Positions 54,171 to 62,416 of a DNA stretch of 64,000 nucleotides are shown here, in pieces; the stretch's first letter is position 1; every line of letters starts with the position of its first letter. Made by a program: the position numbers and the translations under genes. The notes beneath the pieces are model-generated. The model was not told the DNA's origin, made no database searches, and saw only the letters and a list, made by a program, of their open reading frames with translations. The stretch is from a bacterium (GTDB lineage Bacteria; Auribacterota; Auribacteria; Auribacterales; Auribacteraceae): contig JAHDNF010000019.1 of the NCBI GenBank assembly GCA_018435605.1, forward strand, positions 1-64,000. Direction: 5' to 3'.

Positions 54171-55976
54171 ATGCGTTATCGATGGTTAGGCCTATTGCTT
54201 GTCGCTACTGTTTGCGCAATTTCATACGCAAATTCGTTGCCCAACGGCTTTGTGTGGGACGACAACATGTTTATCCGCGACAACTATTTTATAAGGGATT
54301 TTTCAAATATCACTAAAGTATTCGGCGTGGATTTCTGGGAAACATCCGTCAAAGCTCAGAAAAGCTCTTTTTACCGTCCGCTGATTACCGCATCGCTCAT
54401 TGTGGATTACGCTGTCTGGAAATTCAATCCTTTCGGCTACCATCTGACGAACCTGTTGTTCTTCACAATGTGCTGTATAATGGTATGGCTGGCGAGCGGT
54501 TTTTTTCTGTCCCGGCGCGCCGCGTTGACAGCCGGTATTCTTTTTGCCGTGCATGTGATTCATACAGAATCTGTTACGTTTATACTTGGGCGGACGGACG
54601 TATTGGCTGGATGTTTTATGTTCGCCGCCATGTTCTTTTTTCTGCGTTCTGACAGCGGGTTTGAAAAACCGTTGAAATCCGTTCCGTTCTGGGTATCGGT
54701 CGTATTGTTCTGCGCATCTCTTTTTTGCAAAGAAGCGAGTGTCATGGCTCTGCCGATATTTTGCGCAGGCTCGGCGTGCCGGCGCGGGCAATCGCGCCCG
54801 TTTGGCGTCAAAAGGCTTGCCGTGATGATGATACCTTACGCGCTGGTCATACTTCTTTATCTTATAGTCAGGCGGGCGGTATACGCCGGGCCGATTAAAT
54901 ACGAACATCTTCCGCCGGGCGGCACTATGCTAAATACCATGCTTACTATGCCGAAGATAGTTCTGTTATATATATACAAACTGTTTTTCCCTGTAGCGTT
55001 GTCCATAGACTACCAACCCGCGGTGGTAACTTCATTTTTTTCTCCTATGTTTATCATTCCGGTGTTAGTTGTGTCCGCTCTGGGGTTGGCGAGCCTTATC
55101 CGATCGGTTTCCAGCACTCCTGCATACGGTGGGTTCTGTTTTTTTACAGCCCTGTTTCCTGTAATGAACTTTATACCTATCGGGCTGTTCATGGCAGACC
55201 GGTTCGTGTTTATCCCGTCGTTCGGTTTTGTTTTGTTAGCCGGATGGGTTTTTGAGCGGGTTGCTACGCGCATTAACCCGTCGTTCGGATTGAAAATACC
55301 GCTTACCGCCATTCTTGCCGTGATACTGTGCTTGACCGTATTGACCGTAAGGCGCAACGCAGACTGGCGCGACGAACTGAGGCTGTGGGTCAAGACCGCC
55401 AGAACGACACCGGCAAGTTTTCGCGCTCACGGAAGTTTAGGGCAGATTTTTTTGAATAAGGGCATGATTTCAGCCGCCCTGAGCGAAACAAACAAAGCGC
55501 TGTTGTTCCGTCCGAACGATTCGCGCGTGCTGGGAAATATGGGCATTATATACATGAAAATGAACAATTACAATAAAGCGGTCGAGTTTTTTGAAAAATC
55601 ACTAAAATACGATTCAACCGATTTTCGAACACACGCTAACCTGTATTCAATTTACGCTACGATGGGACAACAGCAAAAGGCGCTCAATGCCATCACTCGC
55701 GCGCTGGAATGCAACCCGGGACATCTGGAGTTGTGGAAAATAAAGGTTCAGTACCTTGTGAAGATCGAGCGTTACGACGAAGCGCTAAAAGCATACGTCG
55801 GGGCTCTGGAAAAAGTACAGCCCGACGCCGAACTTCTTTTCGGGCTGGCCGATCTTTACAAAAATATATACAATAACTACGATATGGCGGCTAAAGTGTA
55901 CAAGAAAATCCTTTCTTTAGAACCCGGCAACACGCGGGCTAAACAATTGTTCTATGAAAGCTCGAACAAACGGTAA
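54171..55976 (+). CDS. Membrane protein with TMTC-like GT-C region and C-terminal TPR repeats
   Basis: A 601-residue protein. About ten hydrophobic helices (residues 5-400) begin with the TMTC/PMT-like start YANSLPNGFVWDDNMFIRDN and FYRPLITASLIVDYAVWKFN; the acidic WDD in loop 1 is the usual catalytic region. The C-terminal 170 residues are TPR repeats (VLGNMGIIYMKMNNYNKAVE, FRTHANLYSIYATMGQQQKA). The architecture matches bacterial relatives of TMTC O-mannosyltransferases, which may glycosylate exported proteins. No acceptor is known here. AAGGA precedes the ATG. Confidence 0.82.
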   Translation: MRYRWLGLLLVATVCAISYANSLPNGFVWDDNMFIRDNYFIRDFSNITKVFGVDFWETSVKAQKSSFYRPLITASLIVDYAVWKFNPFGYHLTNLLFFTMCCIMVWLASGFFLSRRAALTAGILFAVHVIHTESVTFILGRTDVLAGCFMFAAMFFFLRSDSGFEKPLKSVPFWVSVVLFCASLFCKEASVMALPIFCAGSACRRGQSRPFGVKRLAVMMIPYALVILLYLIVRRAVYAGPIKYEHLPPGGTMLNTMLTMPKIVLLYIYKLFFPVALSIDYQPAVVTSFFSPMFIIPVLVVSALGLASLIRSVSSTPAYGGFCFFTALFPVMNFIPIGLFMADRFVFIPSFGFVLLAGWVFERVATRINPSFGLKIPLTAILAVILCLTVLTVRRNADWRDELRLWVKTARTTPASFRAHGSLGQIFLNKGMISAALSETNKALLFRPNDSRVLGNMGIIYMKMNNYNKAVEFFEKSLKYDSTDFRTHANLYSIYATMGQQQKALNAITRALECNPGHLELWKIKVQYLVKIERYDEALKAYVGALEKVQPDAELLFGLADLYKNIYNNYDMAAKVYKKILSLEPGNTRAKQLFYESSNKR

Positions 55977-56000
55977 CAATATATAAAAAAGGGTATAACC

Positions 56001-57101
56001 ATGGGTCATACGGTACATATAAATCTTGGCGAGCGGTCATACGACATTCGAATAGAAGCGGGGTCGCTGGCAGACTGCGGAAGTCTTATAAAAACCGTTA
56101 CGCCGGCGAAACGCTGTTTGCTTGTAACCAACGATGTAGTAAAACAATGGTACCTTGAACCCGCGCTCGGGTCGCTCAAATCCGCCGGGTTTGACGCGAG
56201 TCCGTTTGTCCTTCCTGACGGGGAACATGTAAAATCCCTTAACTGCCTTGAATCGATATACCACGCTATGATAGAAGCACGCATCGACCGTCACGGATGC
56301 GTTATCGCTCTCGGCGGAGGAGTAGTGGGCGACCTCGCCGGTTTCGCCGCCGCAACGTATATGCGCGGTATAGATTTCGTTCAAATACCCACTACGCTTC
56401 TCGCTCAGGTTGACAGTTCGGTAGGCGGTAAAACCGGCATCAACCTGCGCGAAGGAAAAAACCTTGTGGGGGCGTTTTACCAGCCGCGCCTTGTGGTAAT
56501 AGACCCTGACGTTCTGTCTACATTGGACGGACGCCAACTGCGCGCAGGGTTTGCCGAGGTAATCAAATACGGAATAATTTACGACGCGGATTTGTTCGCG
56601 TATCTGGAAGATCATATAGAGCGTATTTTCAAGCTGGACAGCACGTGCATAGCCCATATTGTCGCTGTGTCATGTTCCATCAAAGCCGACGTGGTCGAAC
56701 AAGATGAACGGGAATCGGGATTGCGGGCTATACTCAATTTCGGTCATACTGTCGGGCACGCCATAGAGGCTGTTACCGGCTACGACAGGTTCGTTCACGG
56801 CGAAGCTGTAGCGGTCGGCATGGCTGTAGCTGTAACATTGGCAAACAGCGTTTCAGGTTTTACGGACGGCTGTGTAAAACGGGTAATATCACTACTTAAA
56901 CGGTCGCAACTGCCGTACCGTATCCCCTCGGATATTTCTACTGAATCGATAATCGAATGTATGCGCAAAGATAAAAAAGTCAAGAACGACATCATAAGGT
57001 TCGTATTGCCCGAACGTATCGGCAAAGTGAAAATCGTGGACGACGTGCCGGTAAGCGCCATTGCCAGAGCGATAGACTTCTACAGATCTGACTGTGACTG
57101 A
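56001..57101 (+). CDS. aroB: 3-dehydroquinate synthase
   Basis: A 366-residue cytoplasmic NAD+- and metal-dependent enzyme for the second shikimate step, DAHP to 3-dehydroquinate. The family core is complete: ALGGGVVGDLAGFAAATYMR, QIPTTLLAQVDSSVGGKTGI, AGFAEVIKYGII and the metal-binding ILNFGHTVGHAIEAVTGY with FVHGEAVAVGM. Length is normal. It starts 24 bases after the TMTC-like gene, so the two may be co-transcribed, and its last 22 bases overlap the 3' end of rlmN on the other strand. Confidence 0.96.
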   Translation: MGHTVHINLGERSYDIRIEAGSLADCGSLIKTVTPAKRCLLVTNDVVKQWYLEPALGSLKSAGFDASPFVLPDGEHVKSLNCLESIYHAMIEARIDRHGCVIALGGGVVGDLAGFAAATYMRGIDFVQIPTTLLAQVDSSVGGKTGINLREGKNLVGAFYQPRLVVIDPDVLSTLDGRQLRAGFAEVIKYGIIYDADLFAYLEDHIERIFKLDSTCIAHIVAVSCSIKADVVEQDERESGLRAILNFGHTVGHAIEAVTGYDRFVHGEAVAVGMAVAVTLANSVSGFTDGCVKRVISLLKRSQLPYRIPSDISTESIIECMRKDKKVKNDIIRFVLPERIGKVKIVDDVPVSAIARAIDFYRSDCD

Positions 57102-58117
57102 GCAGACCGCAACTGACCGCATGCCGCGCCGATATCCTGTCCCTTGCTCCAGCGGATTGTTACCACAAAACCGGCGGAAAGAAGCATAGACTGAAATTCG
57201 TATACTTCTTCTTCAGTAGGGCAACGGTACGAAAAACCCTCTACAGGGTTTAGCGGAATTAAATTGATTTTTGCCGGATACTTTTTGAGCAATTTTACAA
57301 GGGCGCGCGCGTCGTCGTCGCCGTTGTTAAAACCGGGTATGACTATATACTCGAAAGATACCGGCCTGCGCGACAACTGCGCGTATTTTTTGCATGTTTC
57401 CATCAGTTTATTTATAGGATATTTATGGTTGATGGGCAGAACTTGCGAACGTTTATCGTCTGTCGGGGCGTGTAGCGAAACAGCCAGCTGAGGGCGTATA
57501 TCCGATCTGATAAGCTGTTCTATTCCCGGTACATAACCGGCGGTAGACACGCTGACGCGCCGTTTGCCTATAGCGTAAGCCGCGTCATCGGTAAATATAC
57601 GGTAAGCGGCCTCTAATTGTTTGAAATTCATCAACGGTTCGCCTCCGCCCATAATAACTATATTGCTAATCGGTTGATTAGAACTCATAAGCCTCACCTG
57701 ATCGACAATTTCCCCGACAGATAAGTTGCGCACGAACCCGTGTTTGCCGCTGGCGCAGAACAAACAACCCCACGGGCATCCTATCTGGGTCGATATGCAC
57801 ACAGTGTGGCGTAAATCTCCGTCGGGCATGGATACGCCTTCTATGTATTGGCCGTCAACGGTTTGAAAAAGATATTTGACCGTGCCTTCGCCGGAAGTTA
57901 TGGTTTTTACCACAGAAAGAGAACAGCAGTCGTATTCTTCGCTCAATTGCGCTATAAGCTGTTTAGGCAGGTTGCTCATAAGGTCGAACGAAACCGCGTT
58001 ATGCTTATACAGCCAGCCTATAAGCTGGCCGGCGCGGTAGCGGGAATGACCCCACTGTTCCAGCTTTGTGTGCAGTTCGTCAAAAGACAATTCGGATATG
58101 GAATGGCGGACGTTCAT
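57080..58117 (-). CDS. rlmN: 23S rRNA (adenine-2503-C2) methyltransferase
   Basis: A 345-residue radical SAM methyltransferase acting on A2503 of 23S rRNA and A37 of some tRNAs. The cluster motif is CPWGCLFC in STQIGCPWGCLFCASGKHGF, the SAM site includes NIVIMGGGEPLMNF, and the C-terminal methyl-carrying cysteine is in GQDIGAACGQL. The N-terminal domain (GHSRYRAGQLIGWLYKHNAV) fits. It is convergent with aroB and overlaps it by 22 bases, unusual but seen in compact genomes. Confidence 0.95.
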   Translation of the reverse strand: MNVRHSISELSFDELHTKLEQWGHSRYRAGQLIGWLYKHNAVSFDLMSNLPKQLIAQLSEEYDCCSLSVVKTITSGEGTVKYLFQTVDGQYIEGVSMPDGDLRHTVCISTQIGCPWGCLFCASGKHGFVRNLSVGEIVDQVRLMSSNQPISNIVIMGGGEPLMNFKQLEAAYRIFTDDAAYAIGKRRVSVSTAGYVPGIEQLIRSDIRPQLAVSLHAPTDDKRSQVLPINHKYPINKLMETCKKYAQLSRRPVSFEYIVIPGFNNGDDDARALVKLLKKYPAKINLIPLNPVEGFSYRCPTEEEVYEFQSMLLSAGFVVTIRWSKGQDIGAACGQLRSAQSQSDL

Positions 58118-58204
58118 GGTATCTCCGGTTGAAAAGCCAGTTTGCTTGATATTTTCGTCATAAAAAAAGATTTAAAACATCAGGGAATGACCTGTAATTT
58201 TTCA

Positions 58205-58234
58205 CGTAGGGAACAGGCATGCCTGTTCCCTACG
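58205..58234. repeat. 30-bp perfect palindrome (REP-like)
   Basis: Arm CGTAGGGAACAGGC, centre AT, then the exact complement GCCTGTTCCCTACG. It lies between rlmN and the prepilin-FecR gene. The GGGAACAG core resembles other short palindromes in this window (GGGGACA at 1255, GGGACAGC at 60026 and 61615) and REP elements mobilised by RAYT transposases. Confidence 0.85.
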
Positions 58235-58248
58235 GTTTAACCTAAAAG

Positions 58249-58312
58249 AAAAACCTGTTTTTCATAACTTAATCATGTTCATACACGTTCAGTCAATGAA
58301 AAACAGGTTTTT
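58249..58312. repeat. 17-bp perfect inverted repeat with 30-base spacer
   Basis: AAAAACCTGTTTTTCAT and its exact complement are 30 bases apart, immediately after the palindrome at 58205. Both strands end in T-rich sequence, so it may act as a bidirectional terminator for the minus-strand prepilin-FecR gene. Confidence 0.75.
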
Positions 58313-58338
58313 ATATGTCTATTCACAAATAAATATAA

Positions 58339-59658
58339 TTACCGTCCCCGGCCGCCGCCGAAAAACAACCACCGCACCCATATCAGCCATTCGTCGCTAC
58401 CCGGGGGAGGACCTTCCGTACCCTGCTCACTATTTTCATTCCCAACCAGTCCGGGAGGAATAAAACCTTCCGGGTCTTCTTGTGTTTCTTCACCGCCTTC
58501 TGCCGGAATAGTTTCTTCCTCATTTCCTCCAATAGGTCCCGGAGGGAGCGATTCTGGGTCGATAAAATCCGGAATTGTTTCCTCGGGAACAAAATGATCC
58601 GGCGGATTTTCGATCCAGCTGATATTTGAGCAGTCGACGTTGACGAACCGCCCCAGCCAGTCGAAAATATCGACGTCCGAAGATACATCCTGATTAGAGG
58701 ATATTCCTTTGTCTATTTTTCTGCGCAGTGTATTAAGGCGTCCGCCTATGGATTTGGCGTCTACCTTCAAATCCTGCCCGTATACTGTAAGTTGCATGCC
58801 GGGAAACAGGCTTATGGGCTGTTTGCCCGCTCCAGTCCAAGCGTTATTGAGCGGGAAAAATCCGTTAAGAGGCGATATGCTTACTTCGCCTGAACTTACC
58901 GATACTTCCGTAACCGGTTTCAAGCCGTAATACCCGACCGATACCGTATACGCCGTGCCTCTGACAGCGGCTATCAACGACGGCGTTACGATTTCAAGAT
59001 TAGTGCCCGGCGTTGCCTGCACATCTATTGTGCCCGATTCGCCGTCAAGCGCGCGTATAATGGTGTACAGCCTCCCGTCGTCCATGCGGAACGATTGAAT
59101 GACAAACATGGACACCGCGCTTGAAGTAATGGTTGTGCCGTCCTCAAGAGTTATGGTACCGGTGCACGCAGACCCCGGGTACACAGGCACATTGTCGACC
59201 ATAACTTTCCTGACACGTCCGCGAGCGGTTCGCCCGAGCGAAAATATATTGACGGATTCTTTGTCGTCTTTATGGCGCGGGCAACCGATGGTATACTTCA
59301 TCTTAGCCAGCTGTTCGCTTCGATATACATAAAATTCGCTGTAGCTGTCCGATTCCTCAGTCCTGTCGACAGGGCACACGAAAACAGCGGAATCCGGCAG
59401 GTATGAGTGCAACTGGTCAGGCAGAGTACTGTACGGCAGTCCCCGCGGATAATCTTTGTAGTCGTTGTAATATGTTGCCATGGCTATAGAAATCTGCCGC
59501 AAATTGTTCATGCATATTGTGCTCATCGCCGATTGCTTTACCCTTCTGCCCGACGACGCTATAACAGTCATCAGCATGGATAACGCAAAAATACACAATA
59601 AAAGCTCAAGCAACGAAAACCCCGAATTCCTTTTTCTGGTGCGCCCGAACATCGTCAT
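58339..59658 (-). CDS. Prepilin-type protein fused to a FecR-like domain
   Basis: A 439-residue protein. The ATG at 59658 follows GAGG and gives a short leader ending in the prepilin site SGFSLLELLLCIFALSML (G-F-S-L-L-E-L-L), cleaved by prepilin peptidase. A pseudopilin helix and a cysteine-bearing region follow (NNLRQISIAMATYYNDYKDY). Residues about 180-330 form a FecR-like beta domain (VTPSLIAAVRGTAYTVSVGY, SVSSGEVSISPLNGFF). A Pro/Glu-rich tail ends in LIWVRWLFFGGGRGR, which looks like a C-terminal sorting or anchor signal. The pairing of pilin anchor and FecR domain suggests a surface-displayed sensor or adhesin. Confidence 0.8.
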   Translation of the reverse strand: MTMFGRTRKRNSGFSLLELLLCIFALSMLMTVIASSGRRVKQSAMSTICMNNLRQISIAMATYYNDYKDYPRGLPYSTLPDQLHSYLPDSAVFVCPVDRTEESDSYSEFYVYRSEQLAKMKYTIGCPRHKDDKESVNIFSLGRTARGRVRKVMVDNVPVYPGSACTGTITLEDGTTITSSAVSMFVIQSFRMDDGRLYTIIRALDGESGTIDVQATPGTNLEIVTPSLIAAVRGTAYTVSVGYYGLKPVTEVSVSSGEVSISPLNGFFPLNNAWTGAGKQPISLFPGMQLTVYGQDLKVDAKSIGGRLNTLRRKIDKGISSNQDVSSDVDIFDWLGRFVNVDCSNISWIENPPDHFVPEETIPDFIDPESLPPGPIGGNEEETIPAEGGEETQEDPEGFIPPGLVGNENSEQGTEGPPPGSDEWLIWVRWLFFGGGRGR

Positions 59659-59677
59659 AATCCAGCCTCGCTTTGTT

Positions 59678-59690
59678 TGATGTCCCCGTA
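59678..59690. repeat. Half-site of the GGGGACATCA element
   Basis: TGATGTCCCCGTA is identical to part of the inverted repeat at 1300-1319. A second shorter GGGACAT copy follows at about 59700. It lies in the leader of the prepilin-FecR gene. Confidence 0.6.
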
Positions 59691-59718
59691 TATATACTAA
59701 ATGTCCCGTTTTTTTCAA

Positions 59719-60025
59719 TAAGCAGACAATCCCACTTCTACTTAATATTTTTATCGGCAGATACGTTAGAGGACTTAACCAAAATTATCAAAAAATTTTC
59801 AAAAAGACGCCAAATACGTCCGTATTCTACGCTAAAATCCCTTTACGGCAGATAAATAGATAAAAAACAGCAGTTACTGAAAGAAAAGATAATTTTTTTG
59901 ATATCGTAAAATCCGAAGATAAAATTTGTAAAACAGATAAATTCATGCCATTGTTATATAAACCTTAAGAATTTTGCTAACGTTGAACTTGCCGGCTGTC
60001 GAGGTTTAGCTTTTTTTGGGTAAAA
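59719..60025 (+). other. AT-rich intergenic region before the RAYT cassette
   Basis: About 300 bases, AT-rich, with long A and T runs near 59790 and 59890. No gene is supported. It leads into the first REP-like hairpin. Confidence 0.45.
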
Positions 60026-60050
60026 ATTAAAAGGCGCTGTCCCTTTTAAT
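60026..60050. repeat. REP-like hairpin, left end of the cassette
   Basis: ATTAAAAGG and CCTTTTAAT form a 9-bp stem with a seven-base loop. Its reverse complement contains TAAAAGGGACAGCGCCTTTT, one base different from the hairpin at 61615, so the two are inverted copies around a 1.6-kb segment. Confidence 0.8.
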
Positions 60051-60087
60051 TATCACCCTCTTCATTATCCGCAAGGAGAATAAGTTT

Positions 60088-60861
60088 ATGTCCATAATTG
60101 TAATTTGTGCGGTTGCTCTTGTCGCGTCATGTTTGACATTTTTCTCGGGATTCGGGCTGGGTACTATTTTAATGCCGGCTTTTCTGCTGTTTTTTCCTAT
60201 TGATACGGCTATAGCCCTTACCGCTGTTGTTCACCTTTTAAATAATGTGCTTAAGCTGATTATCCTTTTTAAAAAGGCTGAGTGGAACATTGTGTTTAAA
60301 TTCGGAGCGCCTGCGTTTGTATCGTCATACTTAGGGGCAAAGGCGCTTTTTATGCTTGAAGGCGTTAAACCGCTTTTGATATATGAGTTATTCGGCAGGG
60401 AAATGACCGTTACTCCGGTTAAACTGACGCTTGCGGTTGTCATCGCGTCATTTGTGGTATTCGAGTCTTTACCGTTATTTAAAAGGATCAGTTTTCCGCC
60501 TGAATATTTACCTGCAGGAGGTTTTTTGAGCGGTTTTTTTGGCGGGCTGTCAGGACATCAGGGCGCTTTAAGGAGTATGTTCCTGCTAAAATGCGGCCTT
60601 GATAAGGAAGCATATATCGCCACCGGAGTTATTATTGCGTGTTTAGTGGATTTTTCCCGAATCTTTGTTTACTGGGGATACTTGATGAAGTCGCAGTATC
60701 AGGATTATTCAACGCTTATGATTCTGGCCGTTCTCTCAGCCTTTACCGGTGTATTTGCAGGTAGCAGATTAATGAAAAAGATTACAATGGCAACGGTTCA
60801 GGTTATTGTTTCCATTATGCTGTTAGCTATTTCCATCTTATTGGGGTTTGGGATTATCTGA
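60088..60861 (+). CDS. TauE/SafE family permease
   Basis: A 257-residue membrane protein with about eight helices, of the sulfite exporter TauE/SafE (DUF81) type. It starts with FFSGFGLGTILMPAFLLFFP and has the second repeat GGFLSGFFGGLSGHQGALRS. Members export sulfite, sulfoacetate or other organic anions; the substrate is not known here. AAGGAG lies ten bases before the ATG. The gene sits between inverted REP-like hairpins next to a RAYT gene, unlike typical taurine loci, which suggests it moved in as part of that unit. Confidence 0.85.
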   Translation: MSIIVICAVALVASCLTFFSGFGLGTILMPAFLLFFPIDTAIALTAVVHLLNNVLKLIILFKKAEWNIVFKFGAPAFVSSYLGAKALFMLEGVKPLLIYELFGREMTVTPVKLTLAVVIASFVVFESLPLFKRISFPPEYLPAGGFLSGFFGGLSGHQGALRSMFLLKCGLDKEAYIATGVIIACLVDFSRIFVYWGYLMKSQYQDYSTLMILAVLSAFTGVFAGSRLMKKITMATVQVIVSIMLLAISILLGFGII

Positions 60862-60929
60862 CGGGAAATCGCCTGAAATGGACATCTCGGCAGTCCCTTT
60901 ATCAAACACAGCTTATAAAAGGAGTAGTC

Positions 60930-61553
60930 ATGGACATCAATAAACTTTGGGTTAGCGGTACCGAATCCGATTGGTCTGCGATGTTGGACAGCTACTGGAA
61001 TTATGTTAAGCCGGATAATATGCAACTGGAAAAAGATATGGATGTTTTAAATCCGGATTACGTTAAAAAATTGGACGCTCAAGGCTGGTATGATTTTTTG
61101 TTGAATAAGTATTTTAGATGGAAATATACGGCTCCAAACCGGTATGCCACGACAACAAATTATTTAAAGAAGTATTGTGAAAATGGCCGGTTGCACGTTC
61201 TCAATCAAATTAAGGATTGCCTGTTTTCTTTTGATAAGGAAAACATTGAAGCAGGCCTTTCCATAAAAATTAGCGGTTTGGGTGTTGCGGGGCGGTCGGG
61301 ATTACTATCTCTCCTTTTTCCGAAGCATTTTGGGACTGTTGACCAATTTGTGGTGAAAGCGCTGTTAAATGTTACGAGGTTACCTGAAAGAAATTTACTA
61401 ACCAGCATGAACCCCAATGGTTTAACAATAAAGGATGGGGTAATTTTAATACAAATCATGCGGCAAAAAAGCACAGAGTTAAACAATAAGTTTAAGACTG
61501 ATTCTTGGACACCAAGAAAGATCGACCAAATATTATGGGCTTGCAGAGATTAG
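60930..61553 (+). CDS. Hypothetical protein with helix-hairpin-helix-like segment (207 aa)
   Basis: A 207-residue soluble, lysine-rich protein with an AAGGAG ribosome site. Residues about 110-145 read KISGLGVAGRSGLLSLLFPK followed by HFGTVDQFVVKAL. The pattern GLGVAGRSGLL then FGTVDQFV resembles a helix-hairpin-helix as in DNA glycosylases and small DNA-binding proteins, but the catalytic Lys/Asp of HhH-GPD enzymes is not evident. No family is named with confidence. It lies 69 bases after the TauE gene in the same hairpin-flanked segment, so it may share its transcript. Confidence 0.65.
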   Translation: MDINKLWVSGTESDWSAMLDSYWNYVKPDNMQLEKDMDVLNPDYVKKLDAQGWYDFLLNKYFRWKYTAPNRYATTTNYLKKYCENGRLHVLNQIKDCLFSFDKENIEAGLSIKISGLGVAGRSGLLSLLFPKHFGTVDQFVVKALLNVTRLPERNLLTSMNPNGLTIKDGVILIQIMRQKSTELNNKFKTDSWTPRKIDQILWACRD

Positions 61554-61614
61554 CCTAAAAAAAGCCCGATTTAGAATGACGAAGTACAGCTAAAAAGATT
61601 TATGTGCGATCAGT

Positions 61615-61633
61615 AAAAGGGACAGCCCCTTTT
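61615..61633. repeat. REP-like hairpin upstream of the RAYT gene
   Basis: AAAAGGG-ACAGC-CCCTTTT, a 7-bp stem with five-base loop, 40 bases before the RAYT start. It is the inverted partner of the 60026-60050 hairpin. Confidence 0.82.
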
Positions 61634-61673
61634 TTTGTTGACACATTTTTATACAGTGTACTAGTATTATCCT

Positions 61674-62333
61674 ATGCCAAGGCAAGCCAGAGTTGTTATA
61701 CCCCACTGCCCGCATCACGTTACCCAGCGCGGGAATTATCGGCAGGCCATTTTTCACGAGCAGGCCGATTGCGACTATTATTGTCATTTGATAGCCGCTT
61801 ACAGCGCTAAATACCGCATAAAGATATACGGTTACTGCCTGATGTTAAATCATGTCCATTTCATTGCCACCCCGTCTTCTGCCGACGCGCTGGCGAGATT
61901 TTTCAATACGGCGCATATGCGGTATTCTCAATACATAAACAAAAAACAACAATCGGTCGGTCATCTGTGGCAAGGGCGTTTTTTTTCGTGTGTGCTTGAT
62001 CCTGAGTATCTGTATGACGGGGTGCGCTATGTGGAACAAAATCCTATCAGGGCAGGATTAATTGAGCATGCGTGGGATTATTATTATTCGAGCGCGCAGG
62101 AACATACAGAACGCGGAGAATCTCCGATACCGTTAGAAAAAACAGCGCGGTTCGCTGATGCAAGTTCATGGTCGGATTATCTTAGCGTGTACGACGAGCA
62201 GTTTTTTGACGATATCCGTTTAAAGACTCATCGCGGGTTAATAGTCGGCAGTCCGGATTTTGTTAGAAAGATGGAATCGCGGATGCATCGGTCGTTTATC
62301 TGCCGTGCTCCCGGCCGTCCGCGGAAAAATTAA
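61674..62333 (+). CDS. REP-associated tyrosine transposase (RAYT, IS200-like Y1 family)
   Basis: A 219-residue single-strand DNA transposase related to IS200/IS605 TnpA. It has the N-terminal RQARVVIPHCPHHVTQRGNY typical of RAYTs, the HUH motif in YCLMLNHVHFIATPSS and the catalytic tyrosine in YLYDGVRYVEQNPIRAGL. RAYTs bind and cut REP hairpins. No clear Shine-Dalgarno sequence precedes the ATG, so expression is probably low. It is complete. A GGGAC-type hairpin before it, GGGACGCGGTC after it and other REP-like palindromes in the window fit this role. Confidence 0.92.
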   Translation: MPRQARVVIPHCPHHVTQRGNYRQAIFHEQADCDYYCHLIAAYSAKYRIKIYGYCLMLNHVHFIATPSSADALARFFNTAHMRYSQYINKKQQSVGHLWQGRFFSCVLDPEYLYDGVRYVEQNPIRAGLIEHAWDYYYSSAQEHTERGESPIPLEKTARFADASSWSDYLSVYDEQFFDDIRLKTHRGLIVGSPDFVRKMESRMHRSFICRAPGRPRKN

Positions 62334-62360
62334 ACGGGACGCGGTCTTATTTTTAAATAA
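62334..62360 (+). repeat. GGGACGCGGTC element after RAYT
   Basis: AAACGGGACGCGGTCTTATT begins next to the RAYT stop. It resembles the GGGAC core of the upstream hairpins but is not palindromic here. It may be a diverged RAYT target. Confidence 0.45.
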
Positions 62361-62397
62361 AAAAAAGGCGCTGAAAAGATGATTCAGCGCCTTTTTT
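62361..62397. terminator. Bidirectional terminator between RAYT and the OmcB-like gene
   Basis: AAAAAAGGCGCTGAA and TTCAGCGCCTTTTTT form a long stem with a seven-base loop and T-runs on both strands. It serves the two convergent genes. Confidence 0.92.
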
Positions 62398-62416
62398 GTT
62401 TATAATTCTATTATTT

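Noticed and set aside
54303-54908. 201-codon open frame on the minus strand
   Set aside because: Antisense to the TMTC-like gene; very basic and low in hydrophobic pattern, as expected for a shadow frame.
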